Positions 8,362-15,370 of a stretch of DNA of 64,000 nt are shown here, in pieces. The notes under the pieces were generated by a model. The model was not told where the DNA came from. It was given only the letters and a program-made list of their open reading frames with translations, and did not search any database. A program made the position numbers and the translations under genes. The stretch covers positions 289,893-353,892 of the forward strand of contig JACKDV010000006.1 of assembly GCA_020633315.1 (NCBI GenBank), read 5' to 3'. The DNA comes from Myxococcales bacterium (lineage in GTDB: Bacteria; Myxococcota_A; Polyangia; Nannocystales; Nannocystaceae). The number at the start of each line of letters is the position of its first letter. Within the stretch, counting starts at the first letter, position 1.

Positions 8362-8908
8362 GCTCGCGACGGGACGAGGCTCTGGCCGTGGCGCAGGCCG
8401 CTGGCTGGTCCTCGCGGCGATGGCGGCCCTGGGCCTGGGCGCCTCGGCATGCCGGGACGACGGCGGCGAGGACGACGGCGCCATGGGCGAGTCGGGCTCG
8501 GGCACCGGCGCCACCGGGGACGGCAGCGGAAGCGACGGCTCGGGCTCGCCTGGCACGGGCTCGGGCGAGTCGGGCGACGCCATGGGCCCGTGGAGCAGCC
8601 TCGACGAGCGGCCCTGCCCCGACGGCAGCTTTTTGACCTACGAGTCGTTCGGGGGGGGCTTCATGCTGACCTACTGCACCGGCTGCCATCACTCCCGGCT
8701 GCCGGCCGACACCCGCCAGGGCGCCCCCATCGAGGTGAGCTTCGACGACCTGGAGGACATCCGCGCATGGGCCGACCGGATCTGGGCGCGCTCGGGTGAC
8801 GACAACGACACCATGCCCCCGGTGGGCCCGGCCTCGGCCGAGGACCGGGCGCGGCTCGGAGAGTGGTTGGCGTGTGGGGCTCCCGCTGACGCCGACCTGG
8901 GCATGTAA
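8345..8908 (+). CDS. Small lipoprotein with CxxCHH motif
   Basis: 187 residues from a GTG inside the 3' end of the DUF1501 gene, so translation is probably coupled. The signal ends LGLGASAC (lipobox Cys near residue 36). A Gly/Ser/Asp-rich low-complexity linker of about 45 residues follows, and then a compact domain with TYCTGCHHSRLP, a c-type haem-binding motif, and a distal Met in NDTMPPVGP that could be the second axial ligand. That arrangement resembles small cytochrome c domains in planctomycete and myxobacterial secreted proteins. Predicted electron-transfer partner of the two upstream gene products; haem loading is inferred from the motif only. Confidence 0.75.
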   Translation: MRCAARLATGRGSGRGAGRWLVLAAMAALGLGASACRDDGGEDDGAMGESGSGTGATGDGSGSDGSGSPGTGSGESGDAMGPWSSLDERPCPDGSFLTYESFGGGFMLTYCTGCHHSRLPADTRQGAPIEVSFDDLEDIRAWADRIWARSGDDNDTMPPVGPASAEDRARLGEWLACGAPADADLGM

Positions 8909-8937
8909 CTCCGCTACGCACGCGCCTTGACAACGCG

Positions 8938-8943
8938 TATGAT
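8938..8943 (+). promoter_or_regulatory. -10 element for the first Cys-rich lipoprotein
   Basis: TATGAT, 8 nt before the GTG at 8952. No Shine-Dalgarno. The paralogue downstream has a TAGGAT box at the equivalent place. Confidence 0.5.
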
Positions 8944-8951
8944 CGACGGCC

Positions 8952-10271
8952 GTGATTAACCTGGATTGGCGTCTCCTTCCCGGCCTCGCCCTGTGCATGG
9001 CCACCGCTTGCACCGAGGACACCGTTCCCAGCGACACCTTCGACCCGACCACGACCAGCGCGGGCGACTCGAGCTCCACCGGAGCCGGACCGACCACCAC
9101 GCCGGCGACCGGCTCGTCGGGCGGCATGGACGAGAGCTCCTCGGGCGGCTCGTCGGACGGCAGCAGCTCCTCGGGCGAGCCCGCCACCGACGACGGCCCC
9201 GCCACCACCAGCACGGAGTGCATCTCCGTCTGCGGCAACAACGTCATCGAGTGCGACGAGGTCTGCGATCTCGCCCAGCTCGCCGGCGAGACCTGCATCT
9301 CGCTGGGCAACCAGGGCGGCCAGCTCGGCTGCAGCCTCACCTGCGACTCCTACAACGAGCTCGGCTGCTTCATCTGTGGCAACGGCGTCGTCGACATCGC
9401 CGAGGACTGCGAGTCCGTCGTCCCCGACGGTGTCACCTGCGAGTCCATGGGCTTCGAGAGCGGCGATCTGCTGTGCGGCACCGACTGCCTGTGGGACACC
9501 ACCGACTGCGCCATGTGTGGCGACGGCATCCGCCAGGGCGCCGAGAGCTGCGACGGCGTGGACCTGGGCGGCCAAGACTGCGCCTCGCTCGGCCTGATGG
9601 GCGGCACATTGGCGTGCAGCCCCGGCTGCGGCTTCGACCCCAGCGGCTGCGACATCCCGGGCATCCCCTTCGGCAGCGACACCGGCTACACCGGCTACGT
9701 GCTGCCCACGGGCATGACCACCTGCGACGACATCAGCGGCACCGGCACGCCCACCGGGCTGACCGACGACTCCAACCAGACGGTGGCCATCGGCTTCACC
9801 TTCCCCGTCTACGGGGTGGATCAGACGATGGCCAACATCCAGTCCAACGGCACCCTGCGCTTCGGCGACAACACCTACCTGAGCTACACCAACTCCTGCC
9901 TGCCCACGACCACCGCGCCCTCGGCCAACACGCTGTACGTGTTCTGGGACGACCTCAACCCCGGGCTCGGCGCGGGCGAGGTGTACTACCAGACCCTGGG
10001 CATGCCCGGCGACCAGCGCTTCGTGGTCCAGTGGGACACCGCCAACTACAGCGGGGACTCGGCGGATCTCATGCGCTTCCAGGCGGTGCTGCACGAGGGC
10101 ACCGGCTTCATCGACGTGTGCTACGTGGACACGATCAACGCGGTCAACGTGGGCAACAACGGGGCCGAGGCCACCTCGGGGATCCAGCAGAGCTCGTCCA
10201 ACGGCTTCGACTTCAGCTGCGACTCACCCGACCTCGTCGACGGCACGCAGCTGCTGTACATCCCGCTCTAG
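8952..10271 (+). CDS. Cys-rich repeat lipoprotein, copy 1
   Basis: 439 residues. Lipoprotein signal ending CMATAC, then a Ser/Thr/Gly/Asp-rich spacer (residues 20-90). A Cys-rich section follows (about 90-235), with repeats of the form CGNGVVDIAEDCE and CGDGIRQGAESCDG, as in myxobacterial Cys-rich repeat modules (TIGR02232-like). The C-terminal domain (about 235-439) has SNGTLRFG, YVFWDDLNPG and RFVVQWDT, a beta-sandwich domain common in secreted adhesin-like proteins. Probably outer-surface lipoprotein. The paralogue at 10315 has the same length and architecture. Function unknown. Confidence 0.85.
   Translation: MINLDWRLLPGLALCMATACTEDTVPSDTFDPTTTSAGDSSSTGAGPTTTPATGSSGGMDESSSGGSSDGSSSSGEPATDDGPATTSTECISVCGNNVIECDEVCDLAQLAGETCISLGNQGGQLGCSLTCDSYNELGCFICGNGVVDIAEDCESVVPDGVTCESMGFESGDLLCGTDCLWDTTDCAMCGDGIRQGAESCDGVDLGGQDCASLGLMGGTLACSPGCGFDPSGCDIPGIPFGSDTGYTGYVLPTGMTTCDDISGTGTPTGLTDDSNQTVAIGFTFPVYGVDQTMANIQSNGTLRFGDNTYLSYTNSCLPTTTAPSANTLYVFWDDLNPGLGAGEVYYQTLGMPGDQRFVVQWDTANYSGDSADLMRFQAVLHEGTGFIDVCYVDTINAVNVGNNGAEATSGIQQSSSNGFDFSCDSPDLVDGTQLLYIPL
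9114..9571 (+). repeat. 458-bp segment identical to 10480-10937
   Basis: Base-by-base comparison by eye finds no mismatch across 458 bp, while the sequence on both sides is clearly diverged. It covers the end of the Ser-rich spacer and the Cys-rich repeats of copy 1. Confidence 0.9.
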
Positions 10272-10301
10272 GAAGCCTCGCTCCGCGGCCCACCCGGGTG
10301 T

Positions 10302-10307
10302 TAGGAT
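10302..10307 (+). promoter_or_regulatory. -10 element for the second Cys-rich lipoprotein
   Basis: TAGGAT, 7 nt before the GTG at 10315, within a 43-bp gap after copy 1. It suggests the paralogues can be transcribed separately. Confidence 0.45.
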
Positions 10308-10314
10308 CCGATCC

Positions 10315-11634
10315 GTGGGGACCATGGATCGACGCTTGCTTCCTTGCCTTCTTCTCACGCTCGGGGGGGCGTGCACCGAGGACACCGTGCCCGGTGAGAC
10401 CCTCGACCCGAGCACCACCAGCGCGGGCGACTCGACCAGCACCGGGCCCGGGCCGACCACCTCGCCCGCGCCCGGCTCGTCGTCGGGCGGCATGGACGAG
10501 AGCTCCTCGGGCGGCTCGTCGGACGGCAGCAGCTCCTCGGGCGAGCCCGCCACCGACGACGGCCCCGCCACCACCAGCACGGAGTGCATCTCCGTCTGCG
10601 GCAACAACGTCATCGAGTGCGACGAGGTCTGCGATCTCGCCCAGCTCGCCGGCGAGACCTGCATCTCGCTGGGCAACCAGGGCGGCCAGCTCGGCTGCAG
10701 CCTCACCTGCGACTCCTACAACGAGCTCGGCTGCTTCATCTGTGGCAACGGCGTCGTCGACATCGCCGAGGACTGCGAGTCCGTCGTCCCCGACGGTGTC
10801 ACCTGCGAGTCCATGGGCTTCGAGAGCGGCGATCTGCTGTGCGGCACCGACTGCCTGTGGGACACCACCGACTGCGCCATGTGTGGCGACGGCATCCGCC
10901 AGGGCGCCGAGAGCTGCGACGGCGTGGACCTGGGCGGGGAGGACTGCGCCTCCCTCGGCCTGATGGGCGGCACCCTGGCCTGCAGCCCCGGCTGCAGCTT
11001 CGACCCCAGCGCCTGCGACATCCCGGGCATCCCCTTCGGCAGCGACACCGGCTTCACCGGCTACCTGCTGCCCCTGGGCATGACCACCTGCGACGACATC
11101 AGCGGCACCGGCACGCCCACCGGGCTGACCGACGACTCCAACCAGGTGGTGCCGATGGGCTTCACCTTCTCGATGTACGGGACCGACTACACCCAGGCCA
11201 ACCTGCAATCCAACGGTACCGTGGTGTTCGGTGCCGCCAGCTACCTGACCCTGGGCAACTCCTGCCTGCCCACCGCCACCGCCCCCTCGACCGACGTGCT
11301 GTACGTGTTCTGGGACGACCTCAACCCCGGTGCGGCCGGCGAGGTCTACTACGAGACCCTGGGCATGCCCGGCGACCAGCGCTTCGTGGTCCAGTGGGAC
11401 GTGCCCAACTTCGGCGGCAACACGGGCGATCTCATGCGCTTCCAGGCCGTGTTCCACGAGTCCTCGGGCTTCATCGACGTGTGCTACGTGGACACCCTCA
11501 ACGCGGGCAACGTCGGCGACAACGGGGCCGAGGCCACCTCGGGCATCCAGCACAGCTCGGCCGACGGCTTCGAGTACAGCTGCAACATGCCCAACCTCGT
11601 GGACGGCACGCAGCTGCTGTACATCCCGCTGTAG
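10315..11634 (+). CDS. Cys-rich repeat lipoprotein, copy 2
   Basis: 439 residues, paralogue of the preceding gene with the same order: lipoprotein signal (LTLGGAC), Ser/Thr-rich spacer, Cys-rich repeats, and a C-terminal domain with SNGTVVFG, YVFWDDLNPG and RFVVQWDV. I kept the GTG at 10315 over the ATG at 10324 because it aligns exactly with the GTG start of copy 1. The C-terminal domains differ at many positions and there are small compensating indels, yet the central 458 bp are identical. The pair may present two variant surface domains. Function unknown. Confidence 0.85.
   Translation: MGTMDRRLLPCLLLTLGGACTEDTVPGETLDPSTTSAGDSTSTGPGPTTSPAPGSSSGGMDESSSGGSSDGSSSSGEPATDDGPATTSTECISVCGNNVIECDEVCDLAQLAGETCISLGNQGGQLGCSLTCDSYNELGCFICGNGVVDIAEDCESVVPDGVTCESMGFESGDLLCGTDCLWDTTDCAMCGDGIRQGAESCDGVDLGGEDCASLGLMGGTLACSPGCSFDPSACDIPGIPFGSDTGFTGYLLPLGMTTCDDISGTGTPTGLTDDSNQVVPMGFTFSMYGTDYTQANLQSNGTVVFGAASYLTLGNSCLPTATAPSTDVLYVFWDDLNPGAAGEVYYETLGMPGDQRFVVQWDVPNFGGNTGDLMRFQAVFHESSGFIDVCYVDTLNAGNVGDNGAEATSGIQHSSADGFEYSCNMPNLVDGTQLLYIPL
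10480..10937 (+). repeat. 458-bp segment identical to 9114-9571
   Basis: Second member of the identical pair, offset exactly 1366 bp. The first mismatches are at 10479 (upstream side) and 10938 (downstream side). Confidence 0.9.
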
Positions 11635-11643
11635 ATCATCGGC

Positions 11644-11665
11644 ATGCCTGGGCATGCCCAGGCAT
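11644..11665. terminator. 22-bp perfect palindrome between convergent genes
   Basis: ATGCCTGGG-CATG-CCCAGGCAT reads the same on both strands and can fold as a 9-bp stem with a 4-nt loop. It starts 10 bp after the stop of the + strand lipoprotein gene. No T-tract follows, so it may be a factor-assisted bidirectional terminator or a protein-binding site. Confidence 0.5.
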
Positions 11666-11680
11666 CAGGCATGGCGTTGG

Positions 11681-11703
11681 TGCCGGGCCTCGGCGGCCCG
11701 GCA
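11681..11703. terminator. Second hairpin in the same convergent gap
   Basis: TGCCGGGCC and GGCCCGGCA form a 9-bp GC-rich stem around a 5-nt loop, 36 bp before the stop codon of the minus-strand hydrolase. Likely terminator for one or both genes. Confidence 0.55.
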
Positions 11704-11738
11704 GCACCCGCTCGCCCAACCATGACGGGGCGCGCGGC

Positions 11739-12551
11739 TCAGGCCGCGGCGCCGTCGGATGCGTCGGGGCTCGCCACGCCGAGCGAGCCGGCCTCGACCA
11801 CCGTGCCGCGCTCGCTCGGCTCGGGCTCGTCGAGGAACTCGCGGAGCTTGGCGTAGAACGGGCGCGAGACCACCAGCGAGGAGTGGCCGCCGGGGAGCAC
11901 GATGTAGTCGCGCTCTCGGTCCACGCCCTTGAGCAGCTCGGGGCGCGGGCAGAAGGCATCGTCGGCGGCGCTGATCTGCCGCACGCGCACGCCCTCGGGC
12001 AGGGGCGCGTCCTGGAGATCGCGCAGGAAGGTGCTGGTGGGCAGCACCTGCCACACCGAGGGGCTGATCATGCCCACCGTGCCCACGCCGGCGAGGCCCA
12101 CCCAGGTGCCGCTGGTGGGCGCGCCCAGCAGGGCGAGGCGTCGGACCCAGCGCTGGGCCTGGAGGAACTTGAGCGCATGCAGGGCGATGAGACCCCCCAT
12201 GCTGAAGCCGACCAAGTCGACCCGCGCGACGCCGAGCTCCTTGTCGAGGTGGGCCAGGTGATCGACCAGCTGCTGGGCGGAGGCTCGCAGCGAGCGGAGC
12301 TGGAAGGTGCCGTGGTGGTAGCTGAAGACCACCCGCCCGTCGGCCTGGAAGCGCTGGGTGAGCGGGATCATCGTTCCGCGCGTGCCCATGAAGCCGTGGG
12401 CCAGCACCACCGGGGGGCTGCCGGGCTTGGTCCAGGACATGTCCCCGGCGAAGTGATTGCCCCGAGCCAGATGGCGCGCATACGCCATGCTGTGGTTGAA
12501 GGTCTTGAGCGCCCGGCGAAGGCGTCCCGTTTCGTGCCCCTTCCTCGTCAC
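11739..12551 (-). CDS. Alpha/beta hydrolase, lipase-like
   Basis: 270 residues from a GTG start. The fold is marked by VVLAHGFMGTRGTM near residue 50 (oxyanion-hole HG), the nucleophile elbow GFSMGG near 115 (Ser catalytic), and a C-terminal VLPGGHSSLV that supplies the His; the Asp is probably in SAADDAFCP. Such HGFxGT/GxSxGG proteins include triacylglycerol lipases and PGAP1-like esterases. There is no signal peptide, so it is probably cytosolic. A TAGATT hexamer (12566-12571, minus strand) lies 14 nt upstream. Substrate unknown. Confidence 0.85.
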   Translation of the reverse strand: MTRKGHETGRLRRALKTFNHSMAYARHLARGNHFAGDMSWTKPGSPPVVLAHGFMGTRGTMIPLTQRFQADGRVVFSYHHGTFQLRSLRASAQQLVDHLAHLDKELGVARVDLVGFSMGGLIALHALKFLQAQRWVRRLALLGAPTSGTWVGLAGVGTVGMISPSVWQVLPTSTFLRDLQDAPLPEGVRVRQISAADDAFCPRPELLKGVDRERDYIVLPGGHSSLVVSRPFYAKLREFLDEPEPSERGTVVEAGSLGVASPDASDGAAA

Positions 12552-12851
12552 TGGCCCTGTCGATCAATCTACCAAGCGAACGTTGAATCCGCCGTTTTTT
12601 CGCCGAATTCGTGATCGACGCACCCGTGCCAAGCGGAAAAGATCGAGGAATTTTCAGATCTTCACACGGAACGCCGATCGGGCTGCAAACGGCTTTACTG
12701 CGAGGGGCGCGCCAGACCCGCGCTCTGCGCTGTCGGGAGAGCCTGGAGGGGCCTGTCGATGTCGGAAATGGGAGTGGCCCGGCGATCGAGGGACGGTGGC
12801 CATGGTCGGAGCCTCGATCCCCTCGGGACCGTCCTCGTCCTCGGGACGGCC
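12552..12851. other. 300-bp gap with no recognisable gene
   Basis: Relatively AT-rich near 12560-12700 and likely holds the hydrolase promoter (TAGATT at 12566-12571). I see no conserved small ORF, RNA or strong hairpin in the rest. Confidence 0.5.
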
Positions 12852-13760
12852 TCAGCTCCGGTCGTCGTCGTCCTCGGGACCCACCGGCACCAGCGCGGTG
12901 CTGGGCGAGGCGGCCGGCACCTCGGGCAGCATCGCGCGGAAGGTGCCCCCCTCGCCGCCGCCGGGACCGAGCGCGCGCAGGCGGGACTGGGCCTCGCTGG
13001 CCAGGCGCGTGCCCGGGAAGGCCTTGGCGGCCTCCTCGTAGCGCGACGCGGCCAGCGAGCGCTCGCCGATGTGCTCGTAGGCCTGGCCGAGGTGGAAGAG
13101 GTAGACGACCAGGGCCGGGTTGTACTCGAGCGCATGCAGGCCGGCCCCGAGCAGCTCGACGGCCTCGCGGGCGCGACCCATGCGAACGAGGCACAGGCCC
13201 TCGAGCGAGCTCCAGGCCAGCTCCACGTCGCGGCGGAACACGCTGGGCACGTGCTGCAGGCACAGGTCGCGGTCGCGACGGATGTCGTCGAGGCGCTGCG
13301 GGTCGGGGGTCTCGGTGAGCACGGCCAGCTCGTGCCGACCGAAGGAAGCCAGCGCCCGCAGGTGCGGCGCGAGCTTGGCCTCGTCCTCGGTGGTGCCGTA
13401 GATCTCCCGGGCCTCGTCGAGGCGCCACTCGGCCACCATCAGGCCGCCGAGCTGGGCCCGCGCCAGCCACTGCCGCTCGGGGCTGACCGCCTCGCCCGAC
13501 TCGGCCAGCACCAGCTCGCGACGCAGGGTGTCCTCGAGCCCGCGGTGCTCCCCGGCCGCGATCGCGCGGCGCAGGGTCTCGGCCTCGTAGAGCGCCCGCT
13601 GCTGCCGGCGCCAGCCGAGCATCCAGGCGCCCAGGGTCATGCCGAAGGCCATGGCCGCGAGCACGGTGAGCTCGCCGGCGCAGCCGGGAAGCCCGAGCAG
13701 CAGCGTCAGGCCGGCGAGGCGGGGGCCGACCCGCGGGCGGGCGTGGGGGCGGGAGCTCAT
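12852..13760 (-). CDS. TPR-containing membrane-anchored lipoprotein
   Basis: 302 residues from the ATG at 13760. The N-terminus ends LTLLLGLPGC (lipobox-like), followed by a second hydrophobic stretch LTVLAAMAFGMTLGAWMLGW, so it is membrane-anchored. The rest is helical, with TPR-like pairs (LGGLMVAEWRLDEAREIYG, and AVELLGAGLHALEYNPALVV followed by LGQAYEHIGERSLAASRYEE). The tail is acidic. Probably a scaffold or protein-interaction factor of the envelope. Divergent from the radical SAM gene; a TATGCT box lies 10 nt upstream. Confidence 0.75.
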   Translation of the reverse strand: MSSRPHARPRVGPRLAGLTLLLGLPGCAGELTVLAAMAFGMTLGAWMLGWRRQQRALYEAETLRRAIAAGEHRGLEDTLRRELVLAESGEAVSPERQWLARAQLGGLMVAEWRLDEAREIYGTTEDEAKLAPHLRALASFGRHELAVLTETPDPQRLDDIRRDRDLCLQHVPSVFRRDVELAWSSLEGLCLVRMGRAREAVELLGAGLHALEYNPALVVYLFHLGQAYEHIGERSLAASRYEEAAKAFPGTRLASEAQSRLRALGPGGGEGGTFRAMLPEVPAASPSTALVPVGPEDDDDRS

Positions 13761-13770
13761 GGCGCGGCCA

Positions 13771-13776
13771 AGCATA
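13771..13776 (-). promoter_or_regulatory. -10 element for the TPR lipoprotein
   Basis: TATGCT on the minus strand, 10 nt before the ATG. It forms a divergent promoter pair with the box at 13809. Confidence 0.45.
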
Positions 13777-13808
13777 GCGTGCCCGCCGTCGGGGAGCGGC
13801 ATCGGTGC

Positions 13809-13814
13809 TAGCGT
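13809..13814 (+). promoter_or_regulatory. -10 element for the radical SAM gene
   Basis: TAGCGT, 6 nt before the GTG at 13821; no Shine-Dalgarno. Confidence 0.45.
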
Positions 13815-13820
13815 GGCGAC

Positions 13821-14843
13821 GTGCCGCGCCCCGTGGCCAACCCGCCCAACCCCTGGGACTCCACCCACGTGGAGTACCTGGGCGAGCCGCCGCCCGCGGC
13901 GCTGACGGTGTACGAGGAGCAGGCCCGCTCGATCGTCGCGAGCAACAGCAGCCCCGACGTCCCCTTCCGCTTCAGCATCAACCCCTACCGCGGCTGCTTC
14001 CACGGCTGCGCCTACTGCTACGCGCGGCCCACCCACCAGCGCCTGGGCCTGGGGGCGGGCACCGACTTCGAGCGCAAGCTGGTGGTCAAGACCAACGCGG
14101 TGGAGCTGCTGCGCGAGGAATTCGAGCGACCGCGCTGGCGGGGCGACGCGCTGGCGCTGTCGGGGGTGACCGACTGCTACCAGCCGCTCGAGGCCAGCTA
14201 CGGCCTCACCCGCGGGCTCTTGCAGGTCTGCCTCGAGTACCGCAACCCGGTGGGCATCGTGACCAAGGGCGCGCTGGTGCAGCGCGACCTCGACCTGCTG
14301 GTGGCGCTGCACGAGGTGACCACGCTGCGGGTGTACCTGAGCATCCCCTTCGCCGACGACGCGATGGGGCGGGCCATCGAGCCCTACGCGGCGTCGATCT
14401 CCCGGCGCTTCGCCGCGCTGCGGGCCCTGTCGGAGGCGGGAATCACCACGGGCGTGTCGGTGTCGCCGGTGATCCCCGGGCTGAGCGACGAGCAGATCCC
14501 CGAGATCCTCGAGCGCGCCCGCGAGGCGGGGGCCCAGCGCGCGTTCATGGTGATGCTGCGCCTGCCGGCCGAGGTGCGCCCGGTGTTCCTCGAGCGCCTG
14601 CACGAGGCGGTGCCGCTGCGCGCGGGCAAGGTGATCTCGGCCATCGAGCAGAGCCGCGGCGGTGGGCTCAACGACTCCCGCTTCGGCCAGCGCATGAAGG
14701 GCCAGGGCCCGCGCTGGGCGGCCATCGAGGCGCTGTTCGCCGCACACTACCGGCGCCTGGGCTTCGGTGAGGATCGCGGGCAGCTCCAGCACCAGCCCAC
14801 CACCTTTCGACGGCCCCGGGCGCAGCGCGAGCTGTTCGAGTGA
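13821..14843 (+). CDS. PA0069/SplB-like radical SAM protein
   Basis: 340 residues. The radical SAM cluster motif CFHGCAYC supplies Cys59, Cys63 and Cys66 for the 4Fe-4S cluster, preceded by FSINPYRGC, which is characteristic of the PA0069 family related to spore photoproduct lyase. A SAM-contact region follows (ALSGVTDCYQPLEASYGLTR), and C-terminal motifs include VSVSPVIPGLSD. The family's reaction is not settled; some annotators suggest DNA repair. Gene neighbours give no further clue. The C-terminal QRELFE end is typical for the family. Confidence 0.88.
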   Translation: MPRPVANPPNPWDSTHVEYLGEPPPAALTVYEEQARSIVASNSSPDVPFRFSINPYRGCFHGCAYCYARPTHQRLGLGAGTDFERKLVVKTNAVELLREEFERPRWRGDALALSGVTDCYQPLEASYGLTRGLLQVCLEYRNPVGIVTKGALVQRDLDLLVALHEVTTLRVYLSIPFADDAMGRAIEPYAASISRRFAALRALSEAGITTGVSVSPVIPGLSDEQIPEILERAREAGAQRAFMVMLRLPAEVRPVFLERLHEAVPLRAGKVISAIEQSRGGGLNDSRFGQRMKGQGPRWAAIEALFAAHYRRLGFGEDRGQLQHQPTTFRRPRAQRELFE

Positions 14844-14875
14844 GCGCCGTTGACCGCCCCCGTGGACGGGCGTAG

Positions 14876-14974
14876 AGCCAGCGCACCTTCGACACCCCCG
14901 AGGCCCTGCTCGCGCGGCTCGAGGGCGGCAAGGAGGCGCTGCTGTTCGCATCAGGCATGGCCGTGGCCCAAGCC
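14876..14974 (+). pseudogene. Remnant of a Cys/Met-metabolism PLP enzyme
   Basis: In the frame opened after the stop at 14873, about 30 codons read RTFDTPEALLARLEGGKEAL followed by LLFASGMAVA. This matches the cofactor-proximal region of cystathionine gamma-synthase/lyase-type enzymes, where ARLEGGxxALxFASGMAA is strongly conserved. Nothing before or after matches the rest of the roughly 400-residue enzyme; the frame continues into codons antagonistic to the neighbouring membrane ORF. I interpret it as debris left by a deletion. Confidence 0.65.
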
Positions 14975-14978
14975 CCGG

Positions 14979-15239
14979 GTGCTCGACATGGCCCTGGCCG
15001 CCACCCTGGTGCCGCTGTCCACCCTGCACGAGTCGGCCGTGTTCTCGTTCATCGGTCGCGGGGCCAAGGACCTCGGCCCGCTCTCGCTGGCCCTGGTGCC
15101 CACCACGATCCTCTTCGCCTACCTGCCGGTGCGGATCCACGCCTTCGCCGACGACCCGGGCGATCGAGCGAACCGCGTGTGGCAGTGGATCACCACCGGG
15201 TGGCTGATCCTGCTGTCGCTGCTCGGCTCGCTGTCGTGA
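14979..15239 (+). CDS. Small membrane protein, possibly a truncated C-terminus
   Basis: 86 residues from a GTG (ATG alternative at 14988). Three hydrophobic stretches are visible: ALAATLVPLSTLHESAVF, LSLALVPTTILFAYLPV and WITTGWLILLSLLGSL, separated by charged loops (GRGAKDLGP, HAFADDPGDRANR). The family is not recognised. It directly abuts the PLP-enzyme remnant in a different frame, so it may be the surviving 3' end of a larger membrane-protein gene fused by the same deletion rather than an intact small gene. Confidence 0.5.
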   Translation: MLDMALAATLVPLSTLHESAVFSFIGRGAKDLGPLSLALVPTTILFAYLPVRIHAFADDPGDRANRVWQWITTGWLILLSLLGSLS

Positions 15240-15370
15240 CCCCGGGCGAGGGCCGCGGCTAGCGAGCGCCGTAGCGCAGCACCAGGGGTCGCACGCAGGT
15301 GTCGAGCACCGCGGCGCAGACCTCCTCCACGTCTGCGCAGGCCAGGCGCACCATGGCCACGAGGATATCG

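Noticed and set aside
8927..8932. TTGACA as a -35 box
   Set aside because: Only 5 bp separate it from TATGAT at 8938; a sigma-70 promoter needs about 17.
15259..15354. 31-codon minus-strand ORF (MVRLACADVEEVCAAVLD...)
   Set aside because: Looks protein-like and might be debris of a larger gene, but it is too short and no family is recognised with confidence.
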